From assembly GCA_019352035.1 (NCBI GenBank), contig JABBNZ010000029.1, forward strand, positions 1-43,450: a stretch of 43,450 nucleotides of DNA. Direction: 5' to 3'. Made by a program: the position numbers and the translations under genes. The notes under the pieces were generated by a model. That model had not been told where the DNA came from, did not search any database, and saw only the letters and a list, made by a program, of their open reading frames with translations. Numbering within the stretch: position 1 is the stretch's first letter; the number at the start of each line of letters is the position of its first letter. Origin of the DNA: Pseudomonadota bacterium. GTDB taxonomy: Bacteria; Pseudomonadota; Gammaproteobacteria; Steroidobacterales; Steroidobacteraceae. Below, piece by piece: positions 7,787-17,292 of this stretch.

Positions 7787-8722
7787 ATGCTGGTGTCCAT
7801 GGGAGGCATCATCGAGATTTCAGGCGTATCCAAGACATACGCCTCGGGCTTCGTCGCGCTCAAGGAGATCAACCTTTCCATCCGCCGCGGCGAGATCTTC
7901 GCCCTTCTGGGGCCGAACGGGGCAGGCAAGACGACGCTCATCAGCATCGTTTGCGGCATCGTGCAGGCGAGCTCGGGACGCGTGGTAGTCGATGGACACG
8001 ACATCGTCCGCGACTGGCGGGCGGCACGGTCCCTGATCGGGCTGGTGCCTCAGGAGCTGACCACCGACGCGTTCGAGTCGGTCTGGAGCACGGTCTCATT
8101 CACTCGCGGCCTGTTTGGATTGGGGTCCAATCCCGCCCACATCGAGAGCGTGCTGAGGGCGCTGTCGCTGTGGGACAAGAGAGACAGCCGCATCATGACC
8201 CTCTCCGGCGGGATGAAGCGCCGGCTGCTCATCGCCAAGGCGCTCGCCCACGAGCCGCGGATTCTATTCCTGGACGAGCCCACGGCGGGCGTGGACGTCG
8301 ATCTTCGGCACGACATGTGGCAGCTCGTGAGCCGGCTGCGTGCCGAAGGGGTGACGGTCATCCTCACGACCCACTACATCGAGGAAGCCGAGGAAATGGC
8401 GGACCGCGTCGGCGTGATCAACCGGGGCGAGCTGGTCCTGGTCAGGGATAAGACCGATCTGCTGCACGAGTTCGGCAGCAAGCGCCTGTCCTTGCGCCTG
8501 CGCAGCCCCCTGGCCGAGCTGCCCGCGGCGCTCGCGCCGTGGCGGCTCGAGCTCTCGCCCGATGGCCGCGAGCTCACCTGGCTCTACCATGCCAGGGAGG
8601 CCGGGGCGGGAGTCGGGGATTTCCTCGAGAGAGTGCGTGCGGCGGGAATCGAATTCGCCGATCTCGAGACGTCCGAGAGCTCCCTGGAGGATATTTTCGT
8701 GAGCCTGGTGCGGGAGCGGTGA
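7787..8722 (+). CDS. yadG: ABC transporter ATP-binding protein (YadG/NodI type)
   Basis: An ATPase of about 311 residues. It has Walker [10 protein letters not shown], a Q-loop (LVPQE), the signature L-S-G-G-M-K-R-R, Walker B I-L-F-L-D-E-P followed by T-A-G-V-D, and the H-loop T-T-H-Y. After residue 220 the C-terminal part resembles the accessory domain of ABC-2 exporter ATPases. Start candidates are ATG 7787 and ATG 7799, four codons apart; neither has a strong ribosome site. Its TGA overlaps the permease ATG (TGATG at 8720-8724), so the two are translationally coupled. It powers export through the next gene's product; the substrate is unknown. Confidence 0.87.
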   Translation: MLVSMGGIIEISGVSKTYASGFVALKEINLSIRRGEIFALLGPNGAGKTTLISIVCGIVQASSGRVVVDGHDIVRDWRAARSLIGLVPQELTTDAFESVWSTVSFTRGLFGLGSNPAHIESVLRALSLWDKRDSRIMTLSGGMKRRLLIAKALAHEPRILFLDEPTAGVDVDLRHDMWQLVSRLRAEGVTVILTTHYIEEAEEMADRVGVINRGELVLVRDKTDLLHEFGSKRLSLRLRSPLAELPAALAPWRLELSPDGRELTWLYHAREAGAGVGDFLERVRAAGIEFADLETSESSLEDIFVSLVRER

Positions 8723-9483
8723 TGAACATCGAAGCGGTGAGCGCGATCTACCGGTTCGAGATGGCCAGGGCCCGGCGGACTTTGATGCAGAGCATCGTCT
8801 CCCCGGTCATCTCCACCTCCCTCTACTTCGTGGTGTTCGGCGCGGCGATCGGCTCGCGCATCCAGAGCGTGGGCGGCATCAGCTATGGCTCGTTCATCGT
8901 CCCGGGTCTGGTGATGCTCTCGCTGCTCGGCCAGAGCATTTCCAACGCCTCCTTCGGCATCTACTTTCCCCGCTTCACCGGAACGATCTACGAGATTCTC
9001 TCGGCGCCCGTCTCGCCGGTGGAGATCGTGCTCGGCTACGCCGGCGCCGCCGCGACCAAGTCGGTGATCCTCGGCGCCATCATTCTCGCCACCGCGTGGA
9101 TCTTCGTGCCGCTGCACGTGGAGCATCCGGTGTGGATGGTGGCGTTCCTGGTGCTGACCGCGGCGACGTTCAGCCTGTTCGGCTTCATCATCGGGATCTG
9201 GGCCGACGGCTTCGAGAAGCTGCAGATCGTGCCGCTGCTCATCGTGACGCCGCTGACCTTCCTCGGCGGCAGCTTCTACTCCATCGACATGCTGCCGCCG
9301 ACGTGGCGCACGGTGGCGCTGCTCAATCCGGTGGTCTATCTGGTCAGCGGCTTTCGGTGGAGCTTCTATGGCATCGCCGACGTGAATGTGGGCGTGAGTC
9401 TGGGGATGACGGCGCTCTTTCTTGCGATCGCGCTGGTCATCGTGGGGTGGATCTTCCGGACGGGGTATAGACTGAAGACCTGA
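8722..9483 (+). CDS. yadH: ABC-2 type transporter permease (YadH type)
   Basis: A 253-residue membrane protein with six predicted helices. The ABC-2 pattern is clear: an early [14 protein letters not shown] segment, F-I-V-P-G-L-V-M-L, and near the C-terminus [16 protein letters not shown] and [11 protein letters not shown]. These closely resemble E. coli YadH. It forms an inner-membrane exporter with the ATPase encoded just upstream, whose stop overlaps this start. Drug, lipid or polysaccharide export is possible, and no neighbour indicates which. Confidence 0.87.
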   Translation: MNIEAVSAIYRFEMARARRTLMQSIVSPVISTSLYFVVFGAAIGSRIQSVGGISYGSFIVPGLVMLSLLGQSISNASFGIYFPRFTGTIYEILSAPVSPVEIVLGYAGAAATKSVILGAIILATAWIFVPLHVEHPVWMVAFLVLTAATFSLFGFIIGIWADGFEKLQIVPLLIVTPLTFLGGSFYSIDMLPPTWRTVALLNPVVYLVSGFRWSFYGIADVNVGVSLGMTALFLAIALVIVGWIFRTGYRLKT

Positions 9484-9599
9484 GGGTCTCGGGCAGATCG
9501 CCCGTCGGGTCTTCGCGTCCGAAAATGGCGCGACCGACCCGGGATCGTTGCGCAGAATGCGGTCTCGAGACGCTTCTCTCCTTAGTCAGGAACTCTCCC

Positions 9600-10544
9600 G
9601 TGGAAAACTCCGGCCAACTCGACGCTCGGGCGCTTGTTTACGTCGCAGTGGCGATGCTGACCTGGTCGTCGGCGTATGCCGCGATTGCATACGGATTGGA
9701 CGGCGGGTTCACCCCTGGGGAGGTGGCGTTCTCGCGACTAGCGCTCGCCTCGCTCTGTTTCCTTATCTGGATGCGCATCCGCAGGTTGCCGCTGCCGCCC
9801 GCGTCCGCGTGGCCGCCGCTGCTCGCGCTCGGCGTCATCGGGCTCTCCATCTACCATCTCTGCCTCAATTACGCCGAGACTCGGATCCCCAGCGGCACGG
9901 CGGCCATCATCATCGCCCTCGCGCCGGCGGCGACGGCTGCGGCCTCGGCGCTTTGGCTGCGCGAGCGGCTGTCTGCACGCGCCGTCACGGGTCTGGTCGT
10001 GGCGCTGGGGGGCGTCGTGCTGGTGGTGCTGGCGAGCGGCAAAGGTGTGAGCTTCCAGCCGAAGGCGGCGCTGGTGTTGGTCAGCGTGCTGGCGAGCGCG
10101 ATCTATTTCACACTGCAGAAGCCATTTTCGAGGCGATACGGGGCCGAGGTCGTCACCACCGTCACCATTTTCGGCGGCGCGCTCGGGGCGCTGCCTTTCG
10201 CCATGGGCCTGCCGCACGCGCTCATGACGGCGCCGCTCTCGCGCATGGCCGCTCTGGTCTGGCTGGGGTTGGCGCCGACCTTCCTCGGCTACCTCACCTG
10301 GAACATGGCGCTGCAACGGGCGAGCGTCAGCAAGGTGTCGAGCTTCATCTATTGCTCCACCCCCATCGCGCTGCTGATCAGCTGGGTGTGGCTCGGCGAG
10401 CGACCCGGCTGGATCACCTTGGTCGGCGGCGCGATCGTGGTGGGCGGAGTGATCCTGACCAACGCGCGCGGCGGCCGCGGGAGCCGCGCCGCGGCGGCCG
10501 CACGGACGACGCTGCGCGTCAGCCGCTCGAGCACCAGGACCTGA
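9600..10544 (+). CDS. EamA/DMT-superfamily exporter (RhaT/YdcZ-like)
   Basis: A protein of about 314 residues with ten hydrophobic segments in two EamA repeats, the second starting near YFTLQKPFSRRYG. The conserved second-repeat end V-S-S-F-I-Y-C-S-T-P-I-A-L-L-I-S-W-V-W-L-G-E (shown with hyphens) is typical of drug/metabolite exporters. The first membrane helix begins about 14 residues after GTG 9600. An upstream in-frame ATG at 9525 would add a charged, Cys-containing N-terminus not usual for the family, so GTG 9600 is preferred with low certainty. The C-terminus ends in a basic, low-complexity tail. It probably exports small metabolites or amino acids. Confidence 0.83.
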   Translation: MENSGQLDARALVYVAVAMLTWSSAYAAIAYGLDGGFTPGEVAFSRLALASLCFLIWMRIRRLPLPPASAWPPLLALGVIGLSIYHLCLNYAETRIPSGTAAIIIALAPAATAAASALWLRERLSARAVTGLVVALGGVVLVVLASGKGVSFQPKAALVLVSVLASAIYFTLQKPFSRRYGAEVVTTVTIFGGALGALPFAMGLPHALMTAPLSRMAALVWLGLAPTFLGYLTWNMALQRASVSKVSSFIYCSTPIALLISWVWLGERPGWITLVGGAIVVGGVILTNARGGRGSRAAAAARTTLRVSRSSTRT

Positions 10545-10676
10545 AGGCGCGCCGCCTGCCGTTAAAGAGGCACATCGATGGGTGTATCGGGCACCGGCTG
10601 GATGAGCGCTCCCGCTTGCAGCTGGCTGCGGATCAGCGGCAGTGGGTCGCCCGGCCGCTCGTGGCAAAATCGCCTC

Positions 10677-11025
10677 ATGCAAAGCCCGCCTGCCAGGATC
10701 ACGCGCAGCCTGGCCAGGGCGCTCTGGCTGCACGCACAGCGATTGGACAGACGCGCCGTTCGGCGCCGGTCCGACGGCGACACCTGCGGCCGTGCGCCAC
10801 CTCGGGTACGTGCAGATCGACACCATCCATGTCATCGAGCGATGCCATCACCACATCCTGTACACGAGGGTCCCCGACTACCGCCGTGAGCACCTGGATC
10901 GGGCGCAGGCAGTGGAACTGCCGGTGCGGCAGTGGACCTGGATGATCAAGCGCCCGCCGCGGGCGCTGCGGGCCGGCATCGAGGCCGCGCTGCACTCGTT
11001 TGGGCGGTTCCAGCTGGCCGGATGA
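10677..11025 (+). pseudogene. Relic of a YcaQ-type (winged-helix) DNA glycosylase gene
   Basis: ATG 10677 opens a frame with the family-typical start (SLARALWLHAQRLDRR). The sequence then shifts frame near 10755 and continues as AAVRHLGYVQIDTIHVIERCHHH and LYTRVPDYRREHLD, which is the conserved L-G-Y-V-Q-I-D-x-I of YcaQ. After only about 85 residues it jumps to a segment resembling the extreme C-terminus (PPRALRAGIEAALHSFGRF) and stops. Functional proteins have about 400 residues, so this copy has lost most of its length by internal deletion and also carries a frameshift. Intact members unhook interstrand crosslinks. Confidence 0.7.
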
Positions 11026-11031
11026 CCGAGG

Positions 11032-11550
11032 TCAGGTGATCTTGATCGGAATGCCGGCCAGGAAATCGCGCTTGCCGAGCTCGACGCCGCAATGCCGGAG
11101 GATCGCGTACGCGGCGGTGAGGTGAAAGTAGAAGTTCGGCAGGACGAAGTGGTTGAGGTAGTCGGCGCCCCGCATATGCCCCATGTTCTGCGGGCCGAGC
11201 GGAAACGTCAGCTCACGGTCGCCGGCGCCGTCGATCTTCGCGCGCTCGAGCGTCTGCACGAAGGCGACGGTGCTCGCGATGCGCGCTTTGAGCTCCGCGA
11301 TCGTTTTCTCGCTGTCCTCATGCTTCGGCGGCTCGATGCCCGCGAGCCGCGCGCCGCCGTTCTTGGCTTGATCACAGGCGATCTGCACCTGGCGCGCCAG
11401 CGGGAACATGTCGGGGAAGAGGCGCGAGCTGAGCAGCACCGCGGGGTCGAACCGCTTCGCCTCGGCGTAAGCCTCAGCCTTGTCGAGCATTGCCGACAGT
11501 GCGTTGAGGCCGATCTCGAAGGACGGAATCGCTGCGCGGGACATCGACAT
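11032..11550 (-). CDS. DUF1993 family protein
   Basis: A 172-residue soluble protein, mostly helical, matching the DUF1993 family by its ordered features: an early F-E-I-G-L-N-A-L segment, then D-M-F-P-L-A-R-Q-V-Q-I-A-C-D, and near the end N-H-F-V-L-P-N-F-Y-F-H-L-T-A-A-Y-A-I-L-R (hyphenated). The fold is related to DinB-like four-helix bundles. The biochemical role is unknown. The preferred start is ATG 11550, with AGGT about 8 nt upstream; a second ATG lies two codons later. It is divergent from the VOC gene and converges on the YcaQ relic. Confidence 0.8.
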   Translation of the reverse strand: MSMSRAAIPSFEIGLNALSAMLDKAEAYAEAKRFDPAVLLSSRLFPDMFPLARQVQIACDQAKNGGARLAGIEPPKHEDSEKTIAELKARIASTVAFVQTLERAKIDGAGDRELTFPLGPQNMGHMRGADYLNHFVLPNFYFHLTAAYAILRHCGVELGKRDFLAGIPIKIT

Positions 11551-11704
11551 GGCGGGACCTCGATGGATACTCGGCGGGCTGCGAATAGTAGCGGATCGAG
11601 AGGGCATCCCGGCACCCGCGCCGGGGGCTCGGGGCAAGCGGACGGCCGCCGACGTTCCGCCAGCGCGGCTCGCTTCGCGGGAAGGGGTAAGATACGGCGC
11701 GATC

Positions 11705-12148
11705 ATGTGTAGCTTCCAGATCACCGGCATAGATCACGTCGTGGTTCGGACGGCCGACCCCGCGCGAGCGCTCGCGTTCTACCGCGATGTCCTCGGACTG
11801 GTCGTGGAGCGGGAGCAGCCGGAGATCGGGCTCGTTCAGCTTCGTGCGGGCCGGTCGCTGATCGATCTGATTCCGGCCGATCCGGCGGCCATGGCGGACC
11901 CGGATAGACCCAACATCGATCATTTCGCGCTGGGCGTGGCTCCCTTCGGGGAGGCCGCCCTACGGGCCTACCTCACGGCAAAGCAGGTGCCGATCGTCGA
12001 GGCGGGGTTGCGCTATGGAGCGGGAGGAGAAGGCCTCTCGCTCTACGTACGCGATCCCGACGGCAACAAGGTCGAGCTCAAGGATGCATCGGGCGAGGGG
12101 GAACGGCGCGCGCCGGCCCCGGGCGCGCCCGATGCGGGGCCAGCCTAA
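11705..12148 (+). CDS. VOC family protein (glyoxalase/dioxygenase fold)
   Basis: A 147-residue protein of the vicinal oxygen chelate superfamily. It has two beta-alpha-beta repeats. Likely metal ligands are His in GIDHVVVRT near residue 9, His in NIDHFALGV near 68, and Glu in D-G-N-K-V-E-L-K near 132. Y-R-D-V-L-G-L follows the first strand as usual. It resembles fosfomycin-resistance or glyoxalase-like members, but the substrate cannot be assigned. The last 4 bases overlap the 3' end of the convergent carboxylesterase gene. The final 15 residues are a disordered Ala/Pro/Gly-rich tail. Confidence 0.83.
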   Translation: MCSFQITGIDHVVVRTADPARALAFYRDVLGLVVEREQPEIGLVQLRAGRSLIDLIPADPAAMADPDRPNIDHFALGVAPFGEAALRAYLTAKQVPIVEAGLRYGAGGEGLSLYVRDPDGNKVELKDASGEGERRAPAPGAPDAGPA

Positions 12149-13851
12149 CGGCCGGCGCCGCCCCGCGCGCAGGCTCGCGCGGCCGCCGTCATCGGCGGAA
12201 GCTTCGGTGACCAGAGGCCGACGTTCCAGTTCCACTGCTCCTTCCTGGACGCCCAACGGCGGCAGACGACCGACTCGTTGAGCCGATACATCCCGGGCAT
12301 GAGGTGCGTCGCCGGATGCGGCGCATTCGTGAAGTGCATGTAGGCGCCCCGCGATCCGAAGGCCGGCCAGTCCGGCTCGTGCACGGCCCGGGGCCGGCCG
12401 GTGCGCGCGAAGCTGCTCCAGTAGTCGAGCATCGCCTGCGAGAGCGCCACCTGCTGCGCCGAGGCCGGGATCTTCGGCCAGAGCGGCGGTGTGCCGTCGA
12501 GCGTGCCGAAGACGAAAGGCAGCTCGCTCGCGTGGAACCCGTGCAGTCCGGCATCGTCCTCGGCAGGGTAGCCGTGGTCGAAGAGGTAGAGGTAGGACGG
12601 CAATCCCAGCGCGGTCTGCCTCCGCACCAGGCGCTCCGCGGTCCATCCGTAGAGAGCGTCGCGCGTCGTTGCGAGGATGCTCTGCTCCATATCGCGGGCC
12701 GGGTAGAGCCGCAGGAACTGCGGCGCGAGATCGCCATAGCGGGCACGAATGACCGATTCGTATTCGGCGGCGCTGGCGGGAGCGCGCGGGGCGAGGATCA
12801 TGAGGGAGCGGATCTCGCCGCTATTGAAGCCGGCGAGAATCGGCACGCGGGCCTCCTCGCCCTTCGCGAAGGCGGTGACCATCTGATGCGGGAATACGTG
12901 TCCATCGACGGTGCCCCAGGGTCCGAAACGGGCGGCAGCGGCGGCGTTGGTCAGCTTGCCAGGAGGTATCGCGCGCAGGGCGGCGAGGTTGGGCGCGTGC
13001 AGCGCCGCAGCGAGCTGCAGGCCACTTTGCTCCGCGGAGGGCATGCCGTAGCGACTGACCTTCAGCGAAGGCATGGAGACCATGTAGCCGCTCTCCACGA
13101 TGCCTTTCGCGAAGAGGCCGCGCGCCTCGGGCGACACCATCAGATACATGACGCTCAGAGCGCCTGCGGATTCGCCCGCGATGGTCACGTTGGACGGATC
13201 GCCGCCGAAGGCGCCGATGTTGCGCCGCACCCATTTGAGCGCCTGAATCTGATCGAGCAGGCCGTAGTTCCCCGAGACGCCCTGCGGCGATTGCGCGCTC
13301 AGCTGCGGCAACGCCAGCCACCCCAGCACGCCCAGGCGGTAGTTGATGCTGACCACGACGATGCCGCGCTCGGCCAGCTGCGCGCCGTCATAGAGCGGAT
13401 CGCGGCTCGCGCCGCCCCAGAGGGCACCGCCGTAGATCCAGAAGAACACCGGCGCGTGGTGCGCATTGGCCGGCGCCCAGATGTTGAGCGAAAGGCAGTT
13501 CTCGCTCATCGGCATCGGCCGTTCCCAATAGACGCTCGGCGGGCCCTCGGGCTGGTAACACGCCGGGCCGAACGCGGCCGCCTCGCGAACGCCGTGCCAC
13601 CGCGCTAGCGGCACGGGCGCTCTCCAGCGGAGCGGTCCGACCGGCGGCTCTGCGTACGGGATGCCCTTGAAGACCCGCAAGTCGCCTTCCACGACACCCC
13701 GCAGCCGCCCTGCGGGAGGATCGACCGTGGGGGCAGTCTGGCGCAGAGCGTTCGCCGGCGCGGCCGGACCGTGGGCCGCGTATGAGGGGGCCATCGCGAG
13801 GAGGCAGGCGGCCGCGCCGGCGAGTACGCCGATACGTCGAGTCAGCATCAT
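12145..13851 (-). CDS. Type-B carboxylesterase (secreted alpha/beta hydrolase)
   Basis: A 568-residue protein of the cholinesterase-like family that hydrolyses carboxylic esters. The start at the ATGATG at 13851 leads into a signal peptide ending about P-S-Y-A-A, so it is probably periplasmic or exported. The nucleophile elbow is G-E-S-A-G with Ser228. The acid residue is probably Glu in F-N-S-G-E, and the His lies in H-A-S-E-L-P-F-V-F-G. N-Y-R-L-G-V-L-G-W and the oxyanion G-G-A also fit. Its ATG overlaps the stop of the MFS gene (ATGA), so it is the last gene of the SDR-thiolase-MFS-esterase operon and may release the substrate used by the other products. Confidence 0.88.
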   Translation of the reverse strand: MMLTRRIGVLAGAAACLLAMAPSYAAHGPAAPANALRQTAPTVDPPAGRLRGVVEGDLRVFKGIPYAEPPVGPLRWRAPVPLARWHGVREAAAFGPACYQPEGPPSVYWERPMPMSENCLSLNIWAPANAHHAPVFFWIYGGALWGGASRDPLYDGAQLAERGIVVVSINYRLGVLGWLALPQLSAQSPQGVSGNYGLLDQIQALKWVRRNIGAFGGDPSNVTIAGESAGALSVMYLMVSPEARGLFAKGIVESGYMVSMPSLKVSRYGMPSAEQSGLQLAAALHAPNLAALRAIPPGKLTNAAAAARFGPWGTVDGHVFPHQMVTAFAKGEEARVPILAGFNSGEIRSLMILAPRAPASAAEYESVIRARYGDLAPQFLRLYPARDMEQSILATTRDALYGWTAERLVRRQTALGLPSYLYLFDHGYPAEDDAGLHGFHASELPFVFGTLDGTPPLWPKIPASAQQVALSQAMLDYWSSFARTGRPRAVHEPDWPAFGSRGAYMHFTNAPHPATHLMPGMYRLNESVVCRRWASRKEQWNWNVGLWSPKLPPMTAAARACARGGAGR

Positions 13852-15179
13852 GGGGCAGTGCTCCCGTTGGGGCGGCTCTCCCGCTTGAGGACGCGGGCCA
13901 GCCACAGAAAGATCAGGATCGCGACGACATAGAACGGTGTCATCGAATACAGCGCGAGCTGCAGGGAGTGCTGCGGGTGGCTCGCATGCAGGAAGTCGCT
14001 CGCGGCGCCGACGTAGGTCGGGCCGAGGCCGAGGCCGATGAAGTTCATGACGAGCAGCAGCAGGGCCCCCGCCATCACGCGCTGATCCGGACGCACTTCC
14101 TCCTGGACGAGCGCGATCGAGGAGGCCAGATAGAAGTAGTTGAGGAACATCGGCGCGATGAGGAAGATCAGCGACAGGCGCCAGGACGGCGCCCAGACGA
14201 ATCCCACGTAGAACGGGATCGCGAGCGCGAGCGACACGGCGGGCAGCGTGGCATAGGCCGTGCGCGAGCGGCGTACGAAGTGATCGAGCATGCGCCCGGA
14301 GACCAACATGCCGGCGCTCATCGCGATGCCCACCACCAGGGCGTAATAGACCGCGACCTGCTCGAGCGTCATGCCCTTCTCGCGCATGAGGAAGAGCGTG
14401 GTGAAGTTGCCGACGCCGTAGGTGACGAGCTGCGTGGCTCCGCTGCCGAGTGCGGCAAGCACCAGCGTCGGCCGCGAGAAGAACATCCTCACGGTGTCCC
14501 GGAACCGCGTCGGTTCCGAAGCCGCCGCCGCGGGAGTCCGGTCGAGGCCCCCGCGAGGCGGCTCGCGGATGATCAGCCGGACGGCGACGGCAGCGACGAT
14601 TCCGATCGCGCCGATGGCGAGGAATGCTACGCGCCAGTTGAACGCGGCGGCGATGGCGGCGCCGAAGGCGATGCCGAGCGCCGCGCCGATCGGCGGCCCC
14701 AGGTTGTAGATGCCGAGGGCGGCGCCGCGCCGGCCGGGTGGAAAATAGTCCGTGATGAGGGCGTAGGAGGGCGGTACGCCGCCCGCCTCACCGACCCCCA
14801 CCAGCATGCGCGAGAGGACGAGTCGCGGGTAGGTGGTGGCGAGGCCGCAGCCCGCGGTCGCCAGGCTCCAGACCGCGCAAGCGGCGGAGAGAACGTTGAC
14901 CCGGTGGGTCTTGTCGGCGAGCCAGCCGATCGGGATGGCGATGAAGCAGTAGAAGAACGCGAAGTAGAGGCCGGCGATCAGCCCGAGCTGTCCGTCGGAG
15001 ATGTGCAGCGAGTCTTCGATGGGCTTGGCCAGAATGCCGAGGAGCGAGCGATCGAGGAAGTTGAGCACGTACACGGCGCAGAGCGTGTAGAGGACGACCC
15101 GGGCGCGCCTCGAGGTGACGGCATGCTCGGCGCCGGGGGCGGATGCGGCGGCAGGCATTGCGTTCATTTTCACGCTCAC
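13848..15179 (-). CDS. Spinster-like MFS transporter
   Basis: A protein of about 443 residues with twelve membrane segments. The N-terminal segment N-F-L-D-R-S-L-L-G-I-L-A-K-P-I and the loop G-W-L-A-D-K-T-H-R are the MFS signature of spinster-type permeases, along with V-G-V-G-E-A-G-G-V-P-P-S-Y. The start GTG 15179 overlaps the thiolase stop (GTGA), so coupling is likely. ATG 15167 is an alternative four codons later. Its stop overlaps the esterase ATG. In this operon it most likely imports the substrate or an ester of it. Confidence 0.85.
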   Translation of the reverse strand: MSVKMNAMPAAASAPGAEHAVTSRRARVVLYTLCAVYVLNFLDRSLLGILAKPIEDSLHISDGQLGLIAGLYFAFFYCFIAIPIGWLADKTHRVNVLSAACAVWSLATAGCGLATTYPRLVLSRMLVGVGEAGGVPPSYALITDYFPPGRRGAALGIYNLGPPIGAALGIAFGAAIAAAFNWRVAFLAIGAIGIVAAVAVRLIIREPPRGGLDRTPAAAASEPTRFRDTVRMFFSRPTLVLAALGSGATQLVTYGVGNFTTLFLMREKGMTLEQVAVYYALVVGIAMSAGMLVSGRMLDHFVRRSRTAYATLPAVSLALAIPFYVGFVWAPSWRLSLIFLIAPMFLNYFYLASSIALVQEEVRPDQRVMAGALLLLVMNFIGLGLGPTYVGAASDFLHASHPQHSLQLALYSMTPFYVVAILIFLWLARVLKRESRPNGSTAP

Positions 15180-16357
15180 ACCCGCTCGAAGATTGCCGCG
15201 ATGCCCTGTCCGCCGCCGATGCACATCGTGGCGAGGCCGTAGCGCCCTTGGCTGCGGTGCAACTCATGGACGAGCTTCGTGACCAGAATGGCGCCGGTGG
15301 CGCCGACGGGGTGTCCCAACGCGATCCCCCCGCCATTGGGGTTCGTTCTCGCCGGATCGAAACCGAGCTCGGACGATACGGCACAGGCCTGGGCGGCGAA
15401 GGCTTCATTCGACTCCACCACGTCGAGATCCGCGACGCGAAGTCCGGCCCGCGCGAGCGCCCTCTGTGTCGCGGGTACCGGGCCGATCCCCATGTAAGCC
15501 GGCTCCACGCCCGCATGTCCGTAGGCGACCAGGCGCGCCGTGGGCTCGAGGGCGTAGCGCTCGACCGCCTCGGCACTCGCGAGCAGCACGGCCGCCGCGC
15601 CGTCGTTGATTCCCGAGGCGTTGCCCGCCGTGACGGTGCCTCCTTCACTGCGAAAGATCGGCCGCAGCTTGGCGAGGCTCTGCGGCGTGCAGTCGCGCCG
15701 GACATGCTCGTCCACGGTGAACTCGCTGACCTCGCCGCGGCTCTCGAGGGGTATGGGCAGGATCTGGCTGGCGAACCGCCCTTCGGCGAGGGCGGTCGCC
15801 GCGCGGCGCTGGCTTTCCAGAGCGAGCTCGTCCTGCCGCTCCCGCGAGATGCCGTAGCGCGCGGCGACGTTCTCGCCCGTCACGCCCATGAGCACGTTCT
15901 CGAATGGGTCGGTGAGCGAGCCGTTGAGGGCATCCACCAGCGCTGTGTCTCCCAGCCTGTGGCCCCACCGTACCGCGGGCGCGAGAAAGGGAGCGCGGCT
16001 CATGACCTCGGCGCCGCCTCCCACCGCCAGCTCGCAATCGCCGAGCATGATTCCCTGCGCCGCGCAGAGGACCGCCTGCAGGCCCGAGCCGCAGAGCCGG
16101 TTGACCGTCAAAGCCGGAACGCCGGACGGCAGACCCGCTCCCAACGCGGCGATTCTGGCGAGATAGGCATCTCGGGGCCCGGTGGGGATCACCTGCCCGA
16201 AGACCACGTGGCCGATCTGCGCCGCATCGGCGCCGGCGCGGCGCACGGCCTCCCGTGTGACCCGAGCGGCGAGGTCCCCGGGCTCGCAGCGGCGCAGGGA
16301 GCCGCCGAAGGCGCCGATGGCGGTGCGCACCGCGCTGATGACGAAAACTTCGGTCAC
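15176..16357 (-). CDS. Acetyl-CoA acetyltransferase (thiolase)
   Basis: A 393-residue thiolase, the family's full length. Cys89 in N-R-L-C-G-S-G is the acyl-accepting nucleophile. The C-terminal pattern N-P-N-G-G-G-I-A-L-G-H-P-V-G-A-T-G-A carries the catalytic His, and C-I-G-G-G-Q-G the second Cys. It cleaves 3-ketoacyl-CoA, or condenses acetyl-CoA in reverse. The start GTG 16357 overlaps the SDR stop (GTGA). Located between an SDR and a transporter, it probably completes a short degradation route, but no acyl-CoA dehydrogenase, hydratase or ligase is nearby. Confidence 0.9.
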   Translation of the reverse strand: MTEVFVISAVRTAIGAFGGSLRRCEPGDLAARVTREAVRRAGADAAQIGHVVFGQVIPTGPRDAYLARIAALGAGLPSGVPALTVNRLCGSGLQAVLCAAQGIMLGDCELAVGGGAEVMSRAPFLAPAVRWGHRLGDTALVDALNGSLTDPFENVLMGVTGENVAARYGISRERQDELALESQRRAATALAEGRFASQILPIPLESRGEVSEFTVDEHVRRDCTPQSLAKLRPIFRSEGGTVTAGNASGINDGAAAVLLASAEAVERYALEPTARLVAYGHAGVEPAYMGIGPVPATQRALARAGLRVADLDVVESNEAFAAQACAVSSELGFDPARTNPNGGGIALGHPVGATGAILVTKLVHELHRSQGRYGLATMCIGGGQGIAAIFERV

Positions 16358-17247
16358 GACTTCACTCCCGGCGGATGCTCACGGGCCTGCGCCGCCTCGA
16401 ACCGGTATTGCTCGAATCCGGTGGCGGGCACGATCTCGCCCGCGCGGTCCGCGATGCGATTCCACTGCTCGAGGATCTGCTCGGCGGCGTGCTCCTCGTC
16501 GGGTAGATACACGCCCTGCGTCATCGTGACGTGAGCGAGCTTGAAGCTGCCCGCGCCGGCCAACAGGATGCACTTGTTCGGCGCCCGCTCGCTCGCGAGC
16601 GCGACCACCGCCGGGCTGACCCGCTGCGGCTCGAGCGCCGCGAGCTCCTCGGGCGACCAGAGCTCGCCCGTCATCTGCGTCGCGGCGCTCGGCGCCAGGC
16701 AGTTGACGCGGATGCCGTAGCGCTCGCCTTCGAGCGCGAGCGTCTGCATCAAGCCGACGAGGGCCATCTTCGCCGCCGAGTAGGCGGTTTGCCCGAAGTT
16801 GCCGTAGAGCCCGGAGGAGGAGGTCGTCAGCACCACGCGGCCGTAGCCGCGCTCTTTCATGTGCAGCCACACGGCCCGCGTGCAATTGACGGAGCCCATG
16901 AGGTGAACGTCCATGACGAGACGGAAATCCGCCACGTCGAGCTTGGCGAAGGTGCGGTCGCGCAGGATCCCGGCGTTGTTGACGAGGATGTCCACCTGTC
17001 CCCAGCGGCGCAGCGCCGCGGCGAGCATGCGGTCCACCGCCGCTGCGTCCTGCACGTTCGCGCAGTCGGGAAGGGCTTCGCCCCCGAGCTGCGCGATCTC
17101 GGCGCAGACCTGCGCGGCGGCGGCGCCATCGAGGTCGTTGACCAGAACCCGCGCCCCGTGGCGCGCCAGCGCCAGGGCGTGCGCCCGGCCCAGCCCGCGG
17201 CCCGCGCCGGTGACAATTGCGACGCGATCGGCCAGTAAGCCCTGCAT
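16354..17247 (-). CDS. SDR-family oxidoreductase (3-hydroxyacyl-CoA dehydrogenase-like)
   Basis: A 297-residue short-chain dehydrogenase. The NAD(P)-binding motif G-A-G-R-G-L-G lies at 14-20, with V-N-D-L after strand 2 favouring NAD. N-N-A-G is near 90-93, and the catalytic Ser(143-145), Tyr156 and Lys160 are present. The pattern near the N-terminus resembles the dehydrogenase part of type-2 multifunctional beta-oxidation enzymes. ATG 17247 has GAGGAG about 6 nt upstream. It is first in the operon with thiolase, MFS and esterase, downstream of a palindromic operator shared with the divergent TetR gene. Confidence 0.87.
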   Translation of the reverse strand: MQGLLADRVAIVTGAGRGLGRAHALALARHGARVLVNDLDGAAAAQVCAEIAQLGGEALPDCANVQDAAAVDRMLAAALRRWGQVDILVNNAGILRDRTFAKLDVADFRLVMDVHLMGSVNCTRAVWLHMKERGYGRVVLTTSSSGLYGNFGQTAYSAAKMALVGLMQTLALEGERYGIRVNCLAPSAATQMTGELWSPEELAALEPQRVSPAVVALASERAPNKCILLAGAGSFKLAHVTMTQGVYLPDEEHAAEQILEQWNRIADRAGEIVPATGFEQYRFEAAQAREHPPGVKS

Positions 17248-17292
17248 ATGTGCTCCTCGTCCCCCAGCGGGCGGCATGTGCCGTCCCCTACA

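Noticed and set aside
12304-16534. Long plus-strand frames opposite the esterase, MFS and thiolase
   Set aside because: They are antisense shadows of genes with full catalytic motifs and have no recognisable fold.
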